DNA from: Cellvibrio sp.
Lineage (GTDB): Bacteria; Pseudomonadota; Gammaproteobacteria; Pseudomonadales; Cellvibrionaceae
Length of the DNA stretch: 8,208 bases
Assembly: GCA_003524365.1 (NCBI GenBank)
Contig: DQHS01000220.1
Location: 14,022-22,229 of the forward strand
Reading direction: 5' to 3'
Shown: in pieces, positions 5,446 through 8,208 of the stretch
Numbering within the stretch: the stretch's first letter is position 1
How the letters are laid out: the number at the start of each line of letters is the position of its first letter
Notes under the pieces: generated by a model
What the model was told of the DNA's origin: nothing
Seen by the model: only the letters and a program-made list of their open reading frames with translations
Databases searched by the model: none
Translations under genes and position numbers: made by a program

Positions 5446-8208
5446 ATGAAAAAACATCCACTTGGCATTCCGTTTGCGTATTATCTTCATCGGTCACGCT
5501 CCTCGACTTTTAGCCGGACATGGCTCGCGACTTCCATTGCATCCATTGTTTTATTAACCGGGTGCGGCGACAAAACACCCCAAACACCAACAGCTAACAA
5601 CACAGCTCAAAGCAGCAGCGCTGCCAGCAGTGTTGCGCTGGACATTACTCGTATCAATCCAGAAGACGCTAAAAAAACTGCCGCGACTATTGAGTCGCAA
5701 GTTGAGTTAACACTCGCAAAAGGTATTACCGGAGAACTCTGGGCCTCTGAGCAATTAATGGGCGATACAGTTGCTATCCACGTGGATGACAAGGGCCGTA
5801 TTTGGGCGGGTATCACCCAGCGCAGTAACAACTCCGAATTTGATATTCGCAACTATCCCGATTGGGAGCATAGATCCGTCGCCTTCAGAAATATTGATGA
5901 TCGTCGTGCTTTCCTGAAAAAAGAATTGGCACCGGAAAATAGCGCGCAAAACACACGCATCCTGGATCGCAATAAAGATGGCAGTCACGACTGGCACGAT
6001 CTTACTGTGATGAAAGAAAAAGTCATTCGCCTGGAAGATACATCGGGTAGCGGCAAAGCCGATTTTGTCCAGACAGTGGTAGAAGGCTTTAATACCGAAG
6101 TCACTGATGTTATTGGCGGCATGTTTTACAGCGATTTGTTGGACGAACTGTTTGTGAACATCGCACCCGATTTCTGGAGCTTAAAAGACACCAACAACGA
6201 CGGCCAGATGGATGAGAAAAAATCTCTAGCCCATGGTTATGCAGTGCACATTGGTTTTAGCGGTCACGGTATGTCCGGTGCCACTATGGGACCGGATGGA
6301 AAAATGTATTACAGCATGGGCGACGTAGGCACAGTTGTTACCGATGCCAATGGCAAAACCTGGAATTATCCCGATCAAGGCGTGATTGTGCGCAGCGAAC
6401 CGGACGGCAGTAACTTTGAAGTATTTGCGCACGGCCTGCGCAATATTTATGAATTTTCGTTCGACAAATACGGCAACTTTATCAGCGTGGATAACGACGG
6501 CGATCATGTAGGTGAATACGAGCGTGTAGTGCATTTGATTGAAGGTTCGGACACCGGCTGGCGCATTAACTGGCAACTCGGCAAATACAAAGATCCGAAA
6601 AACAATAGCTACAAACCCTGGATGGATGAGAACTACTACACACCGCGCTTTAAAGATCAGGCCGCACATATATTGCCGCCGGTTGCACCCTACCACGCTG
6701 GCCCGACCGGCATGACCTACAACCCGGGCACCGCGTTTAACGACCAATGGAAAGATCATTTCTTTGTAGTTGAATTTGTCGGTTCTGCCGCGCGCGCTGG
6801 TATTAATGCATTCACACTTAAACCAAAAGGTGCGAGTTTTGAATTGGGTACCGACCAAAATATTTTCCGCGGCGTATTGGCCACTGGTCTGGATTTCGGC
6901 CCGGACGGCGCCATGTACATGAGCGACTGGATTGAAGGCTGGGGGCTGAAACAAAAAGGCCGCGTGTGGAAATTGGATACACCCGATACCGCTGGCAATG
7001 AAATCCGCAAAGCGACACAAGCACTGCTGGCAGAAGATCTGCGCCTGCGTAGCGCGGAAGACCTGATCACTTTATTGAGCCATGTCGATATGCGTGTGCG
7101 TCAAAAAGCACAATTCATATTAGTGAATAAAGGTGCACGCAACCTGCTGGAAACCCAAGCACAAAATGCTACTGATGAGTTCGCCCGCATTCATGCTATT
7201 TGGGGGCTCGGCCAATTATTGCGTAAAGATGCGAGTGTCGATGCAGTGCTGATTAGCTTGCTGAAAGATTCCAATAGTGAAATTCGCGCGCAAGCAGCTA
7301 AAGTATTGGGCGATGCTAATCACGTCGCGGCGACTGATGCTTTATTACCCTTGCTAAGTGATAAAAATCCGCGCGCGCAACTTTATGCTGCACAAGCATT
7401 GGGGCGTATTGGCGCTAAAACAGCCACCGCCGCTATCGTCGATATGCTCGCCGCTAATAACGATGAAGATGTTTATCTGCGTCAAGCCGGTGCTATTGCA
7501 TTAGCGCGTATTGGCGATGATGTCGCTATTGGTAAATTGGCAACACATTCATCGGAAGCTGTGCGCATTGCCGCCGTGGTTGCCTTGAAACAAATGGTTA
7601 GCCCTGCCCTTGCCGCTTTCCTTAACGACAAAAGCGAATACGTAGTGACTAATGCCGCACGCGCTATTAGTGATGACGCATTAGTTACTGATGCATTACC
7701 CGCCCTGGCTGCTTATTTGGATAAACCCACGTTTACCAACGAGCAATTATTGCGTCGCGTAATCAACGCTAACGTTTATGCAAAAAGTGAAGCTAACACT
7801 ACGGCAGATAATGCTGAGCGTTTAATTCGTTTTGCGTCACAGAAAAAAATGGCAGGCATATTGCGCGCCGATGCAGTGCACGCCCTGGCAAGCTGGGGTG
7901 AAACCTCTGCTTATGATCGCGTGACGGGCACTTATCGCGGTGCGATTAAACATCAGGAAAGTGAAGCAATTACCGCACTGAGCACCAACTATAAAACGCT
8001 TCTGGCTGATAGCGAAGCAGAAGTGCGTGCTGCAACTGTAAACGCGATTGCCGATTTGAATATACGCGCCGCGCAAGACCAGCTTGCTACGTTGCTCACC
8101 AAAGATTCCGCTCCACAAGTGCGAATTGCGGCATTACATACTCTGAAAAAATTTGCCGTAGATAATATGGGTGATTTGGCGTTTGTCGCCATGAAAGACA
8201 AAAACGCC
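5446..8208 (+). CDS. PQQ-type sugar dehydrogenase-like lipoprotein with HEAT repeats (3' end outside window)
   Basis: 921 codons are visible and the frame is still open. A basic N-terminus and hydrophobic segment end in the lipobox LLTGC, so Cys40, the only cysteine seen, would be lipidated after cleavage. A Ser/Ala/Thr/Asn-rich linker (44-64) follows. About 85-515 form a soluble-glucose-dehydrogenase/sorbosone-dehydrogenase-like propeller (TIGR02604-like). GHGMSGATMGPDGKMYYSMG (273-292) and HGLRNIYEF (329-337) match the family's PQQ-pocket signatures, suggesting His274 as base and Arg332/Asn333 as cofactor ligands. Three Asp-rich EF-hand-like loops (174-185, 248-259, 349-360) may bind calcium. 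About 545-903 are roughly ten HEAT-type helical repeats, a likely protein-interaction scaffold. Many relatives carry a C-terminal cytochrome c domain; no CXXCH appears in the visible part. The start is the only good in-frame ATG before the lipobox, though its ribosome binding site is weak (GAGA, 5 nt away). Fold is confident; substrate and electron acceptor are unknown. Confidence 0.85.
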   Translation, partial: MKKHPLGIPFAYYLHRSRSSTFSRTWLATSIASIVLLTGCGDKTPQTPTANNTAQSSSAASSVALDITRINPEDAKKTAATIESQVELTLAKGITGELWASEQLMGDTVAIHVDDKGRIWAGITQRSNNSEFDIRNYPDWEHRSVAFRNIDDRRAFLKKELAPENSAQNTRILDRNKDGSHDWHDLTVMKEKVIRLEDTSGSGKADFVQTVVEGFNTEVTDVIGGMFYSDLLDELFVNIAPDFWSLKDTNNDGQMDEKKSLAHGYAVHIGFSGHGMSGATMGPDGKMYYSMGDVGTVVTDANGKTWNYPDQGVIVRSEPDGSNFEVFAHGLRNIYEFSFDKYGNFISVDNDGDHVGEYERVVHLIEGSDTGWRINWQLGKYKDPKNNSYKPWMDENYYTPRFKDQAAHILPPVAPYHAGPTGMTYNPGTAFNDQWKDHFFVVEFVGSAARAGINAFTLKPKGASFELGTDQNIFRGVLATGLDFGPDGAMYMSDWIEGWGLKQKGRVWKLDTPDTAGNEIRKATQALLAEDLRLRSAEDLITLLSHVDMRVRQKAQFILVNKGARNLLETQAQNATDEFARIHAIWGLGQLLRKDASVDAVLISLLKDSNSEIRAQAAKVLGDANHVAATDALLPLLSDKNPRAQLYAAQALGRIGAKTATAAIVDMLAANNDEDVYLRQAGAIALARIGDDVAIGKLATHSSEAVRIAAVVALKQMVSPALAAFLNDKSEYVVTNAARAISDDALVTDALPALAAYLDKPTFTNEQLLRRVINANVYAKSEANTTADNAERLIRFASQKKMAGILRADAVHALASWGETSAYDRVTGTYRGAIKHQESEAITALSTNYKTLLADSEAEVRAATVNAIADLNIRAAQDQLATLLTKDSAPQVRIAALHTLKKFAVDNMGDLAFVAMKDKNA

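Noticed and set aside
5435..5449. Four-codon mini-ORF whose TGA overlaps the dehydrogenase start as ATGA
   Set aside because: It resembles a coupling leader, but it has no ribosome binding site and a frame this short arises easily by chance.
6226..7020. 264-codon minus-strand open frame opposite the dehydrogenase-like gene
   Set aside because: It lies wholly antisense to a frame with clear domain signatures, and its translation has no recognisable domain. It is a shadow of the real gene.
7837..8201. Short minus-strand frames near the right edge
   Set aside because: They overlap the HEAT-repeat coding region in antisense and have no supporting features.

Overview
The window looks like carbohydrate-degradation DNA from a Gram-negative gammaproteobacterium, most likely of the Cellvibrio/Saccharophagus type. 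The reasons are a TonB-dependent receptor of the Xanthomonas/Caulobacter style, a secreted multi-domain plant cell-wall hydrolase, a lipoprotein with a Ser/Ala/Thr-rich linker, moderate G+C in the genes and AT-rich spacers. The genus is inferred, not shown.

Layout. Positions 1-1601 (minus strand) hold the N-terminal 533 residues of a TonB-dependent outer-membrane receptor, cut by the left edge. An AT-rich spacer (1602-1982) carries that receptor's ribosome binding site, a plausible promoter and, at 1929-1954, a perfect hairpin that probably terminates the next gene. Positions 1983-4799 (minus strand) encode a complete 938-residue secreted GH74-family enzyme (xyloglucanase type), with a fibronectin-III-like and an Ig-like module ahead of a double beta-propeller containing nine Asp-boxes. 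A 646-bp AT-rich region without a gene (4800-5445) separates it from a divergent gene. Positions 5446-8208 (plus strand, open at the right edge) encode at least 921 residues of a lipoprotein with a soluble-glucose-dehydrogenase/sorbosone-dehydrogenase-like propeller followed by about ten HEAT repeats.

Possible joint role (inference). The GH74 enzyme would cut xyloglucan or a related beta-glucan outside the cell, and the receptor would import the oligosaccharides through the outer membrane using TonB energy. The dehydrogenase-like lipoprotein may oxidise a released sugar with PQQ and pass electrons to a carrier. The receptor and GH74 genes share a strand, but a terminator-like hairpin and a separate promoter candidate lie between them, so they look co-located rather than simply co-transcribed. 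The least described element is the propeller-HEAT lipoprotein divergent from a GH74 gene. No RNA gene, insertion sequence, CRISPR array or phage feature was seen.
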